Positions 49,975-59,666 of a stretch of 64,000 nt of DNA are shown piece by piece. Every line of letters starts with the position of its first letter. The stretch's first letter is position 1. The notes below the pieces were generated by a model. It was not told the DNA's origin. It saw nothing but the letters and a program-made list of their open reading frames with translations, and did no database searches. The translations under genes and the position numbers were made by a program. The DNA is from Variovorax sp. J22G73. GTDB taxonomy: Bacteria; Pseudomonadota; Gammaproteobacteria; Burkholderiales; Burkholderiaceae_C. The stretch is from NCBI RefSeq assembly GCF_030317035.1, contig NZ_JASZYK010000004.1, positions 186,001 to 250,000 on the forward strand, in the 5' to 3' direction.

Positions 49975-50550
49975 CTAAGCTTCGGCCGGGCGCGGCGCGG
50001 GGTAGTTCACCGAAATAATCTCGACCTCGTGCGCGCCACCCGGCGTCACGAGCTTCACCACATCGCCTTCGCGCGCCTTCAGCAACGCCCGAGCGATCGG
50101 AGAAATCCAGCTGACCTGCGCCTTTGCGCTTTCCGCCTCGTCGATGCCGAGGATGGTGACGCTGCGCTCGTCGCCCGCCTCGTCGGCGTAGCGCACCGTG
50201 GCGCCGAAGAAGACCTGATCGCGGCCGTGATGCACGGACGGATCGGTGATTTCTGCGATTTCGAGCCTCTTGGTGAGAAAGCGGATGCGCCTGTCGATTT
50301 CCCGCAGGCGCTTCTTGCCGTAGAGGTAGTCGCCGTTCTCGGAGCGGTCGCCGTTCTTGGCGGCCCAGTGCACGGTCTCGACGATCTTGGGGCGCTCTTC
50401 GTCCATCAACTGAAGAAGCTCGTCGCGCAGGCGCGCGTAACCGTCGGGGGTGATGTAGTTCTTGCTGCCGGCGGGCAGCGGAGGCAGGGCGCCATCGGCG
50501 CCGTCGTCGTCTCCGTCGGAATCCGTTTCCTTGGTGAATGCCTTGCTCAA
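49975..50550 (-). CDS. greB: Transcript cleavage factor GreB
   Basis: The 191-residue reading begins at TTG 50550, with GGAGGA seven bases upstream; that strong site decides the start. The coiled-coil tip ENGDYLYGKKRLREIDRRIRF is GreB-specific. An acidic insert (DSDGDDDGADG) precedes the core. GreB rescues backtracked RNA polymerase. It is convergent with spoT, with stop codons four bases apart. Confidence 0.92.
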   Translation of the reverse strand: MSKAFTKETDSDGDDDGADGALPPLPAGSKNYITPDGYARLRDELLQLMDEERPKIVETVHWAAKNGDRSENGDYLYGKKRLREIDRRIRFLTKRLEIAEITDPSVHHGRDQVFFGATVRYADEAGDERSVTILGIDEAESAKAQVSWISPIARALLKAREGDVVKLVTPGGAHEVEIISVNYPAPRPAEA

Positions 50551-50570
50551 CGCAAAATCCTCCAAAAAGA

Positions 50571-50603
50571 AAAAAGCCCGCAACTTTCGTTGCGGGCTTT
50601 TTA
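50571..50603 (-). terminator. Terminator after the first tRNA-Arg copy
   Basis: AAAAAGCCCGCAAC / GTTGCGGGCTTTTT forms a long stem with T runs on both strands. It lies between tRNA-Arg and greB and ends the tRNA transcript. Confidence 0.85.
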
Positions 50604-50608
50604 TGTAG

Positions 50609-50685
50609 TGGTGCGGCTGGCAGGAATTGAACCCACGACCCCTTGGTTCGTAGCCAAGTACTCTATCCAACTGAGCTACAGCCGC
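50609..50685 (-). tRNA. tRNA-Arg(ACG), copy 1
   Basis: The 77-base gene has anticodon loop CTACGAA (anticodon ACG), TTCAATT in the T loop, GCGGCTG/CAGCCGC acceptor and encoded CCA. A -10 TATAAT stands about 10 bases upstream (50696-50701), and its own terminator follows. Confidence 0.95.
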
Positions 50686-50761
50686 ACAGCTTGCAATTAT
50701 AGCCCGCTTTTCTCGACCTTTTAGGATTTACCTGATCGCAGACACGCGGTCGTCACAAAAG

Positions 50762-50797
50762 AAAAAAGCCCGGAAGACGAATCTTCCGGGCTTTAAA
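50762..50797 (-). terminator. Terminator after the second tRNA-Arg copy
   Basis: AAAGCCCGGAAGA / TCTTCCGGGCTTT forms the stem, with a T run on the minus strand. It separates the two tRNA-Arg units. Confidence 0.85.
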
Positions 50798-50801
50798 GAG
50801 T

Positions 50802-50878
50802 TGGTGCGGCTGGCAGGAATTGAACCCACGACCCCTTGGTTCGTAGCCAAGTACTCTATCCAACTGAGCTACAGCCGC
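50802..50878 (-). tRNA. tRNA-Arg(ACG), copy 2
   Basis: By eye identical over all 77 bases to copy 1. A separate -10 TATAAT lies about 10 bases upstream (50889-50894). Flanks differ from copy 1, so this is an established duplication, not an assembly repeat of one unit. Confidence 0.95.
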
Positions 50879-50963
50879 TGAGCCCACGATTATATCCCGT
50901 TTTTAGCGGGCATCTTCGAAGACATCCAAAAAGCTTTGCACAACCTGGTGCAACTGGCGGTGG

Positions 50964-51040
<77 letters not shown>

Positions 51041-51082
51041 ACGCGGCACGGATTCTATTCGCGCCGCGCCACAGCCCACGCG

Positions 51083-52090
51083 CTACTTGCGATGGCTCAA
51101 TGCGTTGGTCACCAGCCGCGAAGTGATATCGACGATCTGGATCATCCGCTCGTACGGCATGCGCGTCGGCCCGATCACGCCCAGCGTGCCCACCACCTGC
51201 CCGTCGACCTCGTAGTTGGCGCTGACGATGGACAGCTCCTCGAAGGGCACCACCTGACTCTCGCCGCCGATGAAGATGCGCACGCCTTCTGCCTTGCTCG
51301 ACACATCGAGCAGCCGCATCAGCTGCGCCTTCTGCTCAAACAGTTCGAAGGCGCGGCGCAGCTGGCCCATGTCGCTGGAAAAGTCGCTCACCGCCAGCAG
51401 GTTGCGCTCGCCGGAAATCACGACATCGTCTTCCTGCGCCTCGGTCAGCACTTCGGAGCTGACCTTCACCGCCGCCTGCATCAGCGTGGCGATCTCGCCG
51501 CGCAGCGTCTCGATCTCGGACTGCAGCTTGTCGCGCACCTGCTCGATGGTCAGGCCCGCATAGTTCGCGTTGATGTAGTTGGAGGCCTCGACCAGTTGCG
51601 ACTGCGAATAGTCGGCCTCCGGGAAGATCACCCGGTTCTGCACATCGCCGTCGGGCGACACGATGATCACCAGCAGCCGCTTCTCGGACAGCCTCAGGAA
51701 CTCGATCTGCTTGAACACCGAGGCACGCCGCGGCGCCATCACCACGCCCACGAACTGCGACATGTTCGACAGCAGGTGCGCCGCGTTGGCAATCACCTTC
51801 TGCGGCTGGTCGGGCGCGAGGCTCGGCGTGTTCATGTGCTCACGCTGGGCGGTCAGCATGGTGTCGACGAACAGGCGGTAGCCGCGGTGCGTCGGAATGC
51901 GGCCCGACGAGGTGTGCGGGCTGGCGATCAGCCCGAGCCCTTCGAGGTCGGACATGACGTTGCGGATGGTCGCGGGAGACAGGTCGAGCCCCGCGGAACG
52001 CGACAACGTGCGTGACCCGACGGGTTGCCCGTCGGCGATGTAGCGCTCGACGAGCGTCTTGAGCAGCAACTTGGCACGGTCGTCCAGCAT
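51083..52090 (-). CDS. hrcA: Heat-inducible transcription repressor HrcA
   Basis: This 335-residue protein starts MLDDRAKLLLKTLVERYIAD with the winged helix (GSRTLSRSAGLDLSPATIRN), followed by the GAF-like core and the family end (YERMIQIVDITSRLVTNAL). It represses groE/dnaK operons through CIRCE elements. It is divergent from nadK with only 31 bases between the starts. Confidence 0.94.
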   Translation of the reverse strand: MLDDRAKLLLKTLVERYIADGQPVGSRTLSRSAGLDLSPATIRNVMSDLEGLGLIASPHTSSGRIPTHRGYRLFVDTMLTAQREHMNTPSLAPDQPQKVIANAAHLLSNMSQFVGVVMAPRRASVFKQIEFLRLSEKRLLVIIVSPDGDVQNRVIFPEADYSQSQLVEASNYINANYAGLTIEQVRDKLQSEIETLRGEIATLMQAAVKVSSEVLTEAQEDDVVISGERNLLAVSDFSSDMGQLRRAFELFEQKAQLMRLLDVSSKAEGVRIFIGGESQVVPFEELSIVSANYEVDGQVVGTLGVIGPTRMPYERMIQIVDITSRLVTNALSHRK

Positions 52091-52121
52091 TGCAAGATTT
52101 TAGTGTTGTAATTTGTGAGAT

Positions 52122-53033
52122 ATGACCTCTCGCTTTCGTCACGTCGCCCTGATCGGCAAATACCAGGCTTCCGGCGCCCGAGCGCAGGCGGACGCTCGCG
52201 ACGGTGTGATGGAAAACATCGGGGCCTTCCTGGAATCGCAGGGCTGCAAGGTTTTCGTCGAGCGCTCCACCTGCAAGGAAGACGAGGAAAGCGCCCCGCC
52301 CCACCCACGCTACGAAGCCCTGACGGTCGAGGAAATCGGCCAGCGCTGCGACCTGGGCCTCGTCGTTGGCGGCGACGGCACCATGCTCGGCATCGGCCGG
52401 CAGCTCGCCAGCTACGGCATTCCGCTGATCGGCATCAACCGCGGCCGCCTCGGCTTCATCACCGACATTCCGCTGGACAACTACCAGGCCACGCTGATTC
52501 CCATGCTGGCCGGCGAATACGAAGAAGACCATCGCAGCCTGATGCACGCGAGCGTGATGCGCGACGGCGCCTCGGTGTTCGACGCGCTCGCCATGAACGA
52601 CGTGGTGGTTAACCGCGGCGCCACCTCCGGCATGGTCGAGCTGCGCGTGTCGGTCGGCCGGCACTTCGTGGCCAGCCAGCGCGCCGACGGCCTGATCATC
52701 GCCACGCCCACGGGCTCCACGGCCTATGCGCTGTCGGCCGGCGGCCCCTTGCTGCACCCGGCGGTGCCCGGCTGGGTGCTGGTGCCCATCGCGCCGCACA
52801 CGCTGTCGAACCGCCCGGTGGTGCTGCCCGATGCCGACGAGATCGTCATTGAGCTGGTCGGCGGGCGCGACGCCAGCGCCAATTTCGACATGCAATCGCT
52901 CGCCTCGCTCGCCATCGGCGACCGCGTGGTGGTGCGCCGCTCCGACTTCCGGGTGCGCTTCCTGCACCCGCGCGGCTGGAGCTATTTCGACACCTTGCGC
53001 AAGAAACTTCACTGGAACGAAGGGGGCTCCTGA
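52122..53033 (+). CDS. nadK: NAD kinase
   Basis: This 303-residue enzyme phosphorylates NAD to NADP. It shows VVGGDGTMLG and PTGSTAYALSAGGPL, the two NAD kinase signatures, plus NRGRLGFITDI. It lies directly before recN (one base between stop and start), as in many betaproteobacteria. Confidence 0.95.
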   Translation: MTSRFRHVALIGKYQASGARAQADARDGVMENIGAFLESQGCKVFVERSTCKEDEESAPPHPRYEALTVEEIGQRCDLGLVVGGDGTMLGIGRQLASYGIPLIGINRGRLGFITDIPLDNYQATLIPMLAGEYEEDHRSLMHASVMRDGASVFDALAMNDVVVNRGATSGMVELRVSVGRHFVASQRADGLIIATPTGSTAYALSAGGPLLHPAVPGWVLVPIAPHTLSNRPVVLPDADEIVIELVGGRDASANFDMQSLASLAIGDRVVVRRSDFRVRFLHPRGWSYFDTLRKKLHWNEGGS

Positions 53034-53034
53034 C

Positions 53035-54726
53035 ATGGCGCTGCGACGCATCGCACTGCGCGACTTCGTGATCGTGCGATCACTCGAACTCGACCTGTCC
53101 GGCGGCTTCACGGTCTTGACCGGTGAAACCGGCGCGGGCAAATCCATATTGATCGACGCGCTGCAGCTGGCGCTGGGCAACCGGGCCGACGCCGGTGCCG
53201 TGCGCGAAGGCGCCGAGCGGCTCGACGTGAGCGCCGAGTTCGACGCCGACCCGGCCCTGGCCCCCTGGCTCGACGAAGGCGGCTTCGAAGCCGGCGATGC
53301 CCTGCTGCTACGCCGCACGGTCGACCTGCAGGGCCGCAGCCGCGGCTGGATCAACGGCAGCCCCGCCACGGCTACGCAACTGCGCGAGCTGGGCGACCAC
53401 CTGCTCGACATCCACGGCCAGCACGCCTGGCAGAGCCTGACTCGGCCCGAGGCCGTGCGCGGCCTGCTCGACGCCTACGCGGGCGTGCGCACCGACGCGC
53501 TTGATGCCGCGTGGCACGGCTGGCGGCAGGCGCTTTCGTCGCTCGAGCACGCGCGCTCGGCACAAGACTCGCTGCAGCGTGAACGCGAACGGCTGCAGTG
53601 GCAGATTTCCGAAGTCGCCAAGCTCGCACCGGGCGCCGACGAGTGGGAAGAGCTGTCGACCGCGCATTCGCGCATCTCCAACGCCCAGGCCCTGATCGAC
53701 GCGGCGCAGGGCGCCAGCCTGGCGCTGGAAGACGATGACAACGGCGCGCTCGCCGCGCTCACGCGCGCGGCCACGCTGCTGCAGAACTGCGAGCACATTG
53801 AGCCCGAATTCCGCAACCTGGGCGAAGTGCTGGCCTCCTGCGTGGCACAGGCATCCGACGCGGCCCATTCGCTGCACGGCTACCTGCGCGACACCGACGC
53901 CGACCCGCACGGCCTCGCCGAGCTGGACGAACGCATGGGCCTGTGGATGTCGCTGGCGCGCCGCTACAAGCGCACGCCCGCCGACCTGCCGGCGCTGCTG
54001 GCCGGCTGGCAGGCCGAGCTGCAGGCACTCGACGCACAAAGCGATCTCGACGGGCTGGAGCGCGCCGAAGAAGCCGCGCAGCAGGTCTACATGAAGGAAG
54101 CCAAGGCGCTGGGCAAGTCGCGCAAGCAGGCCGCACCGCGCCTCGGGCAGGCGGTCACGCAGGCCATGCAGGGCCTCGGCATGCAGGGCGGGCGCTTCGA
54201 GGTCGAGCTGCAGCCGCTGGCTCAGCCCGGCCGCGCCGGCCTCGAAGAAGTGGCCTTCCTCGTGGCCGGCCACACCGGCAGCACGCCGCGCGCCATCGGC
54301 AAGGTGGCCTCGGGCGGCGAGCTGTCGCGCATCGCGCTGGCCATTGCCGTCACCACCAGCCAGCTCGGCACCGCGCAGACGCTGATCTTCGACGAGGTCG
54401 ATGCGGGCGTCGGCGGTGCGGTCGCCGAGACGGTCGGGCGCCTCATGAAGCAGCTCGGCCGCGACCGGCAGGTGCTCGCCGTGACCCACCTGCCCCAGGT
54501 GGCCGCCTGCGCCGACCACCACCTGGTGGTCGCCAAGCGACAGACGGCGGCCGCCGGCAAGGACGGCCCGCGCACCGAAAGCGGCGTGTCGCGCCTAGAC
54601 GACGACCACCGCGCCAAGGAAATCGCCCGCATGCTGGGCGGCGAAAAGGTCTCGCAGACCTCGCTGGCCCATGCACGCGAGATGCTGGGCCACAAGAGCG
54701 CCACGGCCCCGGTGACGTCGCCATGA
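53035..54726 (+). CDS. recN: DNA repair protein RecN
   Basis: The 563-residue SMC-like ATPase begins at ATG 53035. Walker A GETGAGKSI, signature SGGELSRIALA and Walker B IFDEVDAGVGG are seen, with two coiled-coil arms between (about 160-340). RecN acts in double-strand break repair. It overlaps rapZ by 4 bases. Confidence 0.94.
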   Translation: MALRRIALRDFVIVRSLELDLSGGFTVLTGETGAGKSILIDALQLALGNRADAGAVREGAERLDVSAEFDADPALAPWLDEGGFEAGDALLLRRTVDLQGRSRGWINGSPATATQLRELGDHLLDIHGQHAWQSLTRPEAVRGLLDAYAGVRTDALDAAWHGWRQALSSLEHARSAQDSLQRERERLQWQISEVAKLAPGADEWEELSTAHSRISNAQALIDAAQGASLALEDDDNGALAALTRAATLLQNCEHIEPEFRNLGEVLASCVAQASDAAHSLHGYLRDTDADPHGLAELDERMGLWMSLARRYKRTPADLPALLAGWQAELQALDAQSDLDGLERAEEAAQQVYMKEAKALGKSRKQAAPRLGQAVTQAMQGLGMQGGRFEVELQPLAQPGRAGLEEVAFLVAGHTGSTPRAIGKVASGGELSRIALAIAVTTSQLGTAQTLIFDEVDAGVGGAVAETVGRLMKQLGRDRQVLAVTHLPQVAACADHHLVVAKRQTAAAGKDGPRTESGVSRLDDDHRAKEIARMLGGEKVSQTSLAHAREMLGHKSATAPVTSP

Positions 54727-55604
54727 ACCACCTCGACCTCGTGCTCATCACCGGCATGTCGGGTTCCGGCAAGTCGGTGGCCTTGCATGCGCTGGAAGAC
54801 GCCGGCTACTACTGCGTCGACAACTTGCCGCCCGAGCTGCTGACCGCGTTCATCGCCCTGCAGCACGAGCAAGCCACGCCGCGCGTGGCCATTGCCATGG
54901 ACGTGCGCAGCGGCGTGTCGCTGCCCATCGTGCCGCTGCAGCTCGAGGCGCTGCGGCGCGACGGCGGCATCTCGCTGCGCTCGCTGTTCCTCGACGCCAC
55001 CACCGACGCGCTGCTGCGCCGCTATTCCGAAACCCGCCGCCGCCATCCGCTCTCGCGCCAGGAGGGCCGCACCGACGTGCCCGAGCAGCATCGCGTGCTG
55101 ATGCAGGCCATCGAGCTGGAGCGCGAGCTGCTGGCCGACCTGCGCGACGGCGCCGACGTGATCGACACCAGCTTGATACGGCCCGCGCAGCTGCAGAGCT
55201 ACATCAAGTCGCTGATCTCGGCGCCGCAGAACGCGCTGACGCTGGTGTTCGAGTCGTTCGCGTTCAAGCGCGGCGTGCCGCTGGACGCCGACTACGTGTT
55301 CGATGTGCGCATGCTGCCCAACCCGCACTACGTGCCCGCGTTGCGGCCGCTCACGGGGCGCGACGAACCGGTGATCGAATGGCTGCGCGAGCACGACGAC
55401 GTGGCGCGCATGTACGACGACATCGAGCAGTTCCTGTCGCATTGGCTCGATGCGCTGGCACGCGACCATCGCAGCTATGTGACGGTGGCCATCGGCTGCA
55501 CCGGCGGGCAGCACCGCTCCGTGTTCCTGGTGGAGCAACTGGCGCGCTCGTTCGGCGCGCGCTGGGGTTCGCTGAAACGGCACCGCGAGCTCGACGCGAA
55601 CTGA
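54723..55604 (+). CDS. rapZ: RNase adapter / nucleotide-binding protein RapZ
   Basis: This 293-residue protein has the P-loop GMSGSGKSVALHALED, then DNLPPELL, and the C-terminal domain with GCTGGQHRSVFLVEQL. In E. coli it controls glucosamine-6-phosphate synthase through sRNA decay; in organisms without GlmY/Z the role is less clear. It is coupled to recN. Confidence 0.94.
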   Translation: MNHLDLVLITGMSGSGKSVALHALEDAGYYCVDNLPPELLTAFIALQHEQATPRVAIAMDVRSGVSLPIVPLQLEALRRDGGISLRSLFLDATTDALLRRYSETRRRHPLSRQEGRTDVPEQHRVLMQAIELERELLADLRDGADVIDTSLIRPAQLQSYIKSLISAPQNALTLVFESFAFKRGVPLDADYVFDVRMLPNPHYVPALRPLTGRDEPVIEWLREHDDVARMYDDIEQFLSHWLDALARDHRSYVTVAIGCTGGQHRSVFLVEQLARSFGARWGSLKRHRELDAN

Positions 55605-55628
55605 GCGGCGCGAAGCTCTAGAAACTTT

Positions 55629-56708
55629 CTAGACCGCGCCGCTTTCGAGCAGCTTGCGCATCGGCGCCGGCAGGCCCAGCCGGCGCCATTCCTCCGCCTC
55701 CACCCATCGCGCGCCCTCGCCTTGCGGCTGCGCGCCGTGCAGCTGCACAGGATGCAGGTGCAGGTCCTTGTGGGTCAGCACGTGCACGAAGGCCGGCAGG
55801 TCTTGCACGCCGTGCTGCGTTGCTGCCGGCAATGCGGCGAGCAGGTCTTCGCGGCTGTCGAACACGGGCAGGCAATACAGCCCGGCCCAGATGCCCTTGG
55901 CCGGCCGCTTCTCCAGCCAGACCCGGCCCTGCGCGTCGCGCGCCAGCAGCACCCACAGCGACTGGGCGCTGCGCTTGAGCTTGCGCGTCTTCACCGGGTA
56001 GCGCTCGGGCGCGCCTTCGCGCAGGGCCGTGCAGCTCCGGTTGACCGGGCAGATCATGCAACTGGGCTTGCGTGGCAGGCACACGGTGGCGCCCAGGTCC
56101 ATCAACCCCTGCGTGTAGTGCGCGATGGCTTCACGCTGCTCGGCGGGCGGCAGCAACTGCGTTGCCAGGTCCCACAGTGCGCGCTCCTGCGCTGCGGACG
56201 ACATGTCGCCCGCAAAACCGAGCACGCGCGTCAGCACGCGCTTCACGTTGCCGTCGAGGATCGCCACGCGCTCGCCGAAGCAGAAGGCGGCAATCGCCGC
56301 CGATGTCGAGCGCCCGATGCCGGGCAGCGTGACCAGTTCGGCGGCCGTGTGCGGAAACTCGCCGCCGAAGCGCGCGACCACGTCCTGCGCGCAGCGGTGC
56401 ATGTTGCGCGCCCGGCTGTAGTAGCCCAAGCCGCTCCAGAGGCCGAACACCTCGTCTTCCGTGCCCGCGGCCAGCGCCTTCACATCGGGGAAGCGCTCGA
56501 GAAAACGCGCGAAGTAACCCAGCACCGTCGTCACCTGCGTCTGCTGCAGCATCACTTCCGACAGCCATACGCGGTACGGATCGCGCGTGTTCTGCCACGG
56601 CAACTGGCTGCGCCCGTGGGTGCGCTGCCAGCTCACGACCTGCGCGGCGAAGTCGGCGGGCAGAGATGAAGTTGCAGCCGCCGCGGCGGCGGAACGCTCA
56701 GGCCGCAC
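55629..56708 (-). CDS. mutY: A/G-specific adenine DNA glycosylase MutY
   Basis: This 359-residue enzyme starts with GTG. It has the helix-hairpin-helix LPGIGRSTSAAIAAF, catalytic Asp in DGNVKRVL, four cysteines of the iron-sulfur cluster (C-x6-C-x2-C-x5-C in CLPRKPSCMICPVNRSC) and a C-terminal NUDIX-like domain for 8-oxoG reading. It overlaps the dynamin gene by 11 bases. mutM lies nearby: both act on 8-oxoguanine. Confidence 0.94.
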   Translation of the reverse strand: MRPERSAAAAAATSSLPADFAAQVVSWQRTHGRSQLPWQNTRDPYRVWLSEVMLQQTQVTTVLGYFARFLERFPDVKALAAGTEDEVFGLWSGLGYYSRARNMHRCAQDVVARFGGEFPHTAAELVTLPGIGRSTSAAIAAFCFGERVAILDGNVKRVLTRVLGFAGDMSSAAQERALWDLATQLLPPAEQREAIAHYTQGLMDLGATVCLPRKPSCMICPVNRSCTALREGAPERYPVKTRKLKRSAQSLWVLLARDAQGRVWLEKRPAKGIWAGLYCLPVFDSREDLLAALPAATQHGVQDLPAFVHVLTHKDLHLHPVQLHGAQPQGEGARWVEAEEWRRLGLPAPMRKLLESGAV

Positions 56709-58659
56709 GCAGCTCGCCGACCGTGGCCGCTGCCTGCGGCTTTCCGGGCTGCGCGATCAGCGAAGTGAACTCGCGCAGCCGCACATGCAGTTCGGCCAGG
56801 TCGCGCTCCTGCGCGGCCAGTTCGAGCAGGCGCTCGTCGAGGTTGCCCGCCGCGCTCTGGATGCGCTCGATGGCCTCGATGCGCTTGCTGAAATTGCGCC
56901 TGCGCTCCTTGAGCTGCGCATCGATCTGCGCGCTCGCGCCCTTGCTCCAGCGCTCGACCTCGGTCATGGCGGCCTCGTTGACCAGCCGCAGGCGGCTGGC
57001 CAGCGCGCGCACCAGCTTGTCGCAGAAATCGGCCTGCGCCAGCTTCAGCAGGTTGCCCACGCCCAGGTAATGGATGTGGCTGCGCTCGATCTGGCTGAGC
57101 TCCTGCTCGAAGCCGGTGAGATCAGGCTCGGCCGGCGCCTGCAGCGTGAAGCCCTGCTCGGCATTGAGCTGGCGAAAGGTGGCGTGCAGCATCGACTGGA
57201 TCTCGGCCGTGGTCGCCTGCACTTCGCGCAGGTTGTTGCGCAGCGAATCGAAGGTCTCGCCGTACACCTTGCGCACGTTGAACTTGACGCCGGGCCGCTT
57301 GAGCGCGGCCGACAGCCGCACCATGTCGGCCTTGAGCGCGGTGCGCCCGAGCACGGCATACACCTCGCGCAACAACTTGCCCTGCACCGAGCGCAGCGCC
57401 AGGATGCGCGTGTTGCTGCCTTCGAATTCGGCGTGTTCCTGGTCGATGCGCGCGCGCATGTGGCGAATCACCGACACGTTCTTGCCGCGCAGCCCCTGCA
57501 GTTCGAGCGCCTGCTCGGACAGGTCGCGCTGGCGCACCTTCAGGATGCGCTCGGCCTCGGCGCGCAGCGCGGTCATGCCCGCATCGACCGCCAGCCGCAA
57601 CATGGTCTCGCGCTTGCCCAGCACGCCTTCGCCCAGCAAGGCTTCGAGCGCCGGCAGGCGGCTGGCCTGCAGCAGCTGCACGTCGCGCTGGATCTTGGCC
57701 TGCAGCCCCTTCTGCGCGGACACCGGCAGCACCTGCGCCAGCGGCACCTCGAGCAGCCGCGCCGCGCCTTCGCGCTGGCGCTCGATCTGCTGCTCGATCT
57801 GCGCGGGCGTGCTCAGCGTGTCCCACATGGTGTCGATCTTGTTGAGCACCACGAAGCGCGTGTCGTTGCCTTCGTCCTCTGTGATCAGGTGTTCGCGCCA
57901 GATCGACAAATCGGAGCGCGTCACGCCGGTTTCGGCGCCCAGGATGAACACGACCGCATGCGCCTGGGGAATGAGGCTGACCGTCAGCTCGGGTTCCGCG
58001 CCGATCGCGTTCAGGCCGGGCGTGTCCAGAATCACCAGCCCCTGCTCCAGCAGCGGATGCGGCATGTTCAGCACGGCATGGCGCCAGCGCGGAATTTCGA
58101 CGCGGCCCTCGGCGTCCTGCACCGGGTTGTCGTCGGGCGTTTCGTCGTTCCAGAAGCCCAGCGTGCGCGCTTCTTCCTTGCTGACCCACCGCACCTCGGC
58201 CACCTTGCCCATCGCCTGCGCGAGTTGCTCGGCGTTGACGACGTCGATGGCGATCTCGGTCCAGCGCGTGGGCTTCTCGCGCCAGTGGGCGAGCGAATGC
58301 GGCTCCAGCCGGGTCTCGATGGGCAGCAGGCGCAGCTTGGGCGCCAGCGCGGGGTCGTAGCCCAGCTCGGTCGGGCACATCGTGGTTCGGCCCGCGCTCG
58401 CAGGCATGATGCGGCGCCCGTAGCCGGCAAAGAAGATAGCGTTGATCAGCTCCGACTTGCCGCGCGAGAACTCCGCCACGAACGCGACCATGACCTTGCT
58501 GGTGCGGATCTGCGTCTCGAGCCCGCGCAAGCGCTCGGCCACCGACTGGTCAAGCAGCTCGTTCTCGGTCAGCCAGCGGGACAGCCACTGCAGCCGGCGA
58601 GCGAAATTGCTTCGCCACGCGCCGTGCTGGTCGAGTTGTTGGTTGAAAGAGCGGCTCAA
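56698..58659 (-). CDS. Bacterial dynamin-like GTPase
   Basis: This 653-residue protein seems to start with TTG. The GTPase domain has G1 AEFSRGKSELIN, G3 DTPGLN and G4 NKID; the rest is long helices typical of the dynamin stalk. Family members remodel or protect membranes, and some serve in phage or stress defence. It sits between the glycosylase genes mutM and mutY, a recurrent place in Burkholderiales, so it is probably core rather than acquired. Confidence 0.88.
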   Translation of the reverse strand: MSRSFNQQLDQHGAWRSNFARRLQWLSRWLTENELLDQSVAERLRGLETQIRTSKVMVAFVAEFSRGKSELINAIFFAGYGRRIMPASAGRTTMCPTELGYDPALAPKLRLLPIETRLEPHSLAHWREKPTRWTEIAIDVVNAEQLAQAMGKVAEVRWVSKEEARTLGFWNDETPDDNPVQDAEGRVEIPRWRHAVLNMPHPLLEQGLVILDTPGLNAIGAEPELTVSLIPQAHAVVFILGAETGVTRSDLSIWREHLITEDEGNDTRFVVLNKIDTMWDTLSTPAQIEQQIERQREGAARLLEVPLAQVLPVSAQKGLQAKIQRDVQLLQASRLPALEALLGEGVLGKRETMLRLAVDAGMTALRAEAERILKVRQRDLSEQALELQGLRGKNVSVIRHMRARIDQEHAEFEGSNTRILALRSVQGKLLREVYAVLGRTALKADMVRLSAALKRPGVKFNVRKVYGETFDSLRNNLREVQATTAEIQSMLHATFRQLNAEQGFTLQAPAEPDLTGFEQELSQIERSHIHYLGVGNLLKLAQADFCDKLVRALASRLRLVNEAAMTEVERWSKGASAQIDAQLKERRRNFSKRIEAIERIQSAAGNLDERLLELAAQERDLAELHVRLREFTSLIAQPGKPQAAATVGELRAA

Positions 58660-58771
58660 GGGAAATGTGTAAGAAAGAGCTTACAAATATAGCATCGGGA
58701 GGCGCGCAACAACCGTTTTCGGGCGATTCCGTTCAAGGTGTTGGCGGCGTTCCACGTTTGAGGTTTCAGGT

Positions 58772-59584
58772 TTACTTCTGACAGTTGGGGCAGTAGTAAG
58801 TCGAGCGTTGCCCCTGGCGCAGCAAGCGGATCGGCGTCGCGCAGACCCGGCACGGCTCGCCGGCGCGGCCGTACACGGTCGCCTCGAGCTGGAAATAGCC
58901 GTTCTTGCCGTCCACCCCTGAGAAGTCGCGCAGCGTGCTGCCGCCCTTTTCCACCGCCCGCGCCAATATCTCGCGCACCGCGGCGTGCAACTTCGCCGCG
59001 CGCGGCCTGCTGATGCGCGCGGCCGACAGCGTCGGCCGAATGCCGGCCTGGAACAACGCCTCCGACGCATAGATGTTGCCCACGCCCACCACCACGTCGC
59101 CCGCCAGCAACACCTGCTTGACGGCGCTCTTGCGCTTCTTCAGGCCGGCATGGAAGGCGTCGAGGTCGAAGGCATCGCCCAGCGGCTCCATGCCCAGGCC
59201 GCCCAGCAGCTTGATGGCCCAGGGCGCGTCTTCGTGCTCGACGTAGACCACCGCGCCGAAGCGGCGCGGGTCGTTCAGCCGCAGCGTGCCACGGTCGGTC
59301 ACCAGGTCGAAGTGATCGTGCACGCCGGGTGGCGGCAGGGTCATGTCGAAACGCAGGCTGCCCGACATGCCCAGGTGCAGCAGCAGGATGCCCTGGTCGA
59401 GGTCGATCAGCAGGTATTTGCCGCGCCGGCGCACCTGCAGCACCTTGCGCCCGACCAGTGCCTCGGGCAGCACCATCAAGGCCCATCGCAGCGGCTTGCC
59501 GATGCGCACCGCGTCGATGCGCGCACCGGCAATGCGGTCGGCAAAACCGCGCCGGGTGACTTCGACTTCGGGTAATTCGGGCAT
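58772..59584 (-). CDS. mutM: Formamidopyrimidine-DNA glycosylase MutM (Fpg)
   Basis: The 270-residue reading begins at ATG 59584 (MPELPEVEVTRRG), with the catalytic N-terminal Pro and Glu. The H2TH region (VGVGNIYASEALF) and the C-terminal zinc finger (CRVC ... CPNC) are intact. It removes 8-oxoG and is divergent from the TPR gene, with 82 bases between the starts. Confidence 0.95.
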   Translation of the reverse strand: MPELPEVEVTRRGFADRIAGARIDAVRIGKPLRWALMVLPEALVGRKVLQVRRRGKYLLIDLDQGILLLHLGMSGSLRFDMTLPPPGVHDHFDLVTDRGTLRLNDPRRFGAVVYVEHEDAPWAIKLLGGLGMEPLGDAFDLDAFHAGLKKRKSAVKQVLLAGDVVVGVGNIYASEALFQAGIRPTLSAARISRPRAAKLHAAVREILARAVEKGGSTLRDFSGVDGKNGYFQLEATVYGRAGEPCRVCATPIRLLRQGQRSTYYCPNCQK

Positions 59585-59666
59585 GAAAAGTAAATCTCCG
59601 GCAAACACCCGCGGCGGCGAAGCCCCCGCGCGGCGCTCGTTCAAAAGCCTGGATTATTATGGTCAG

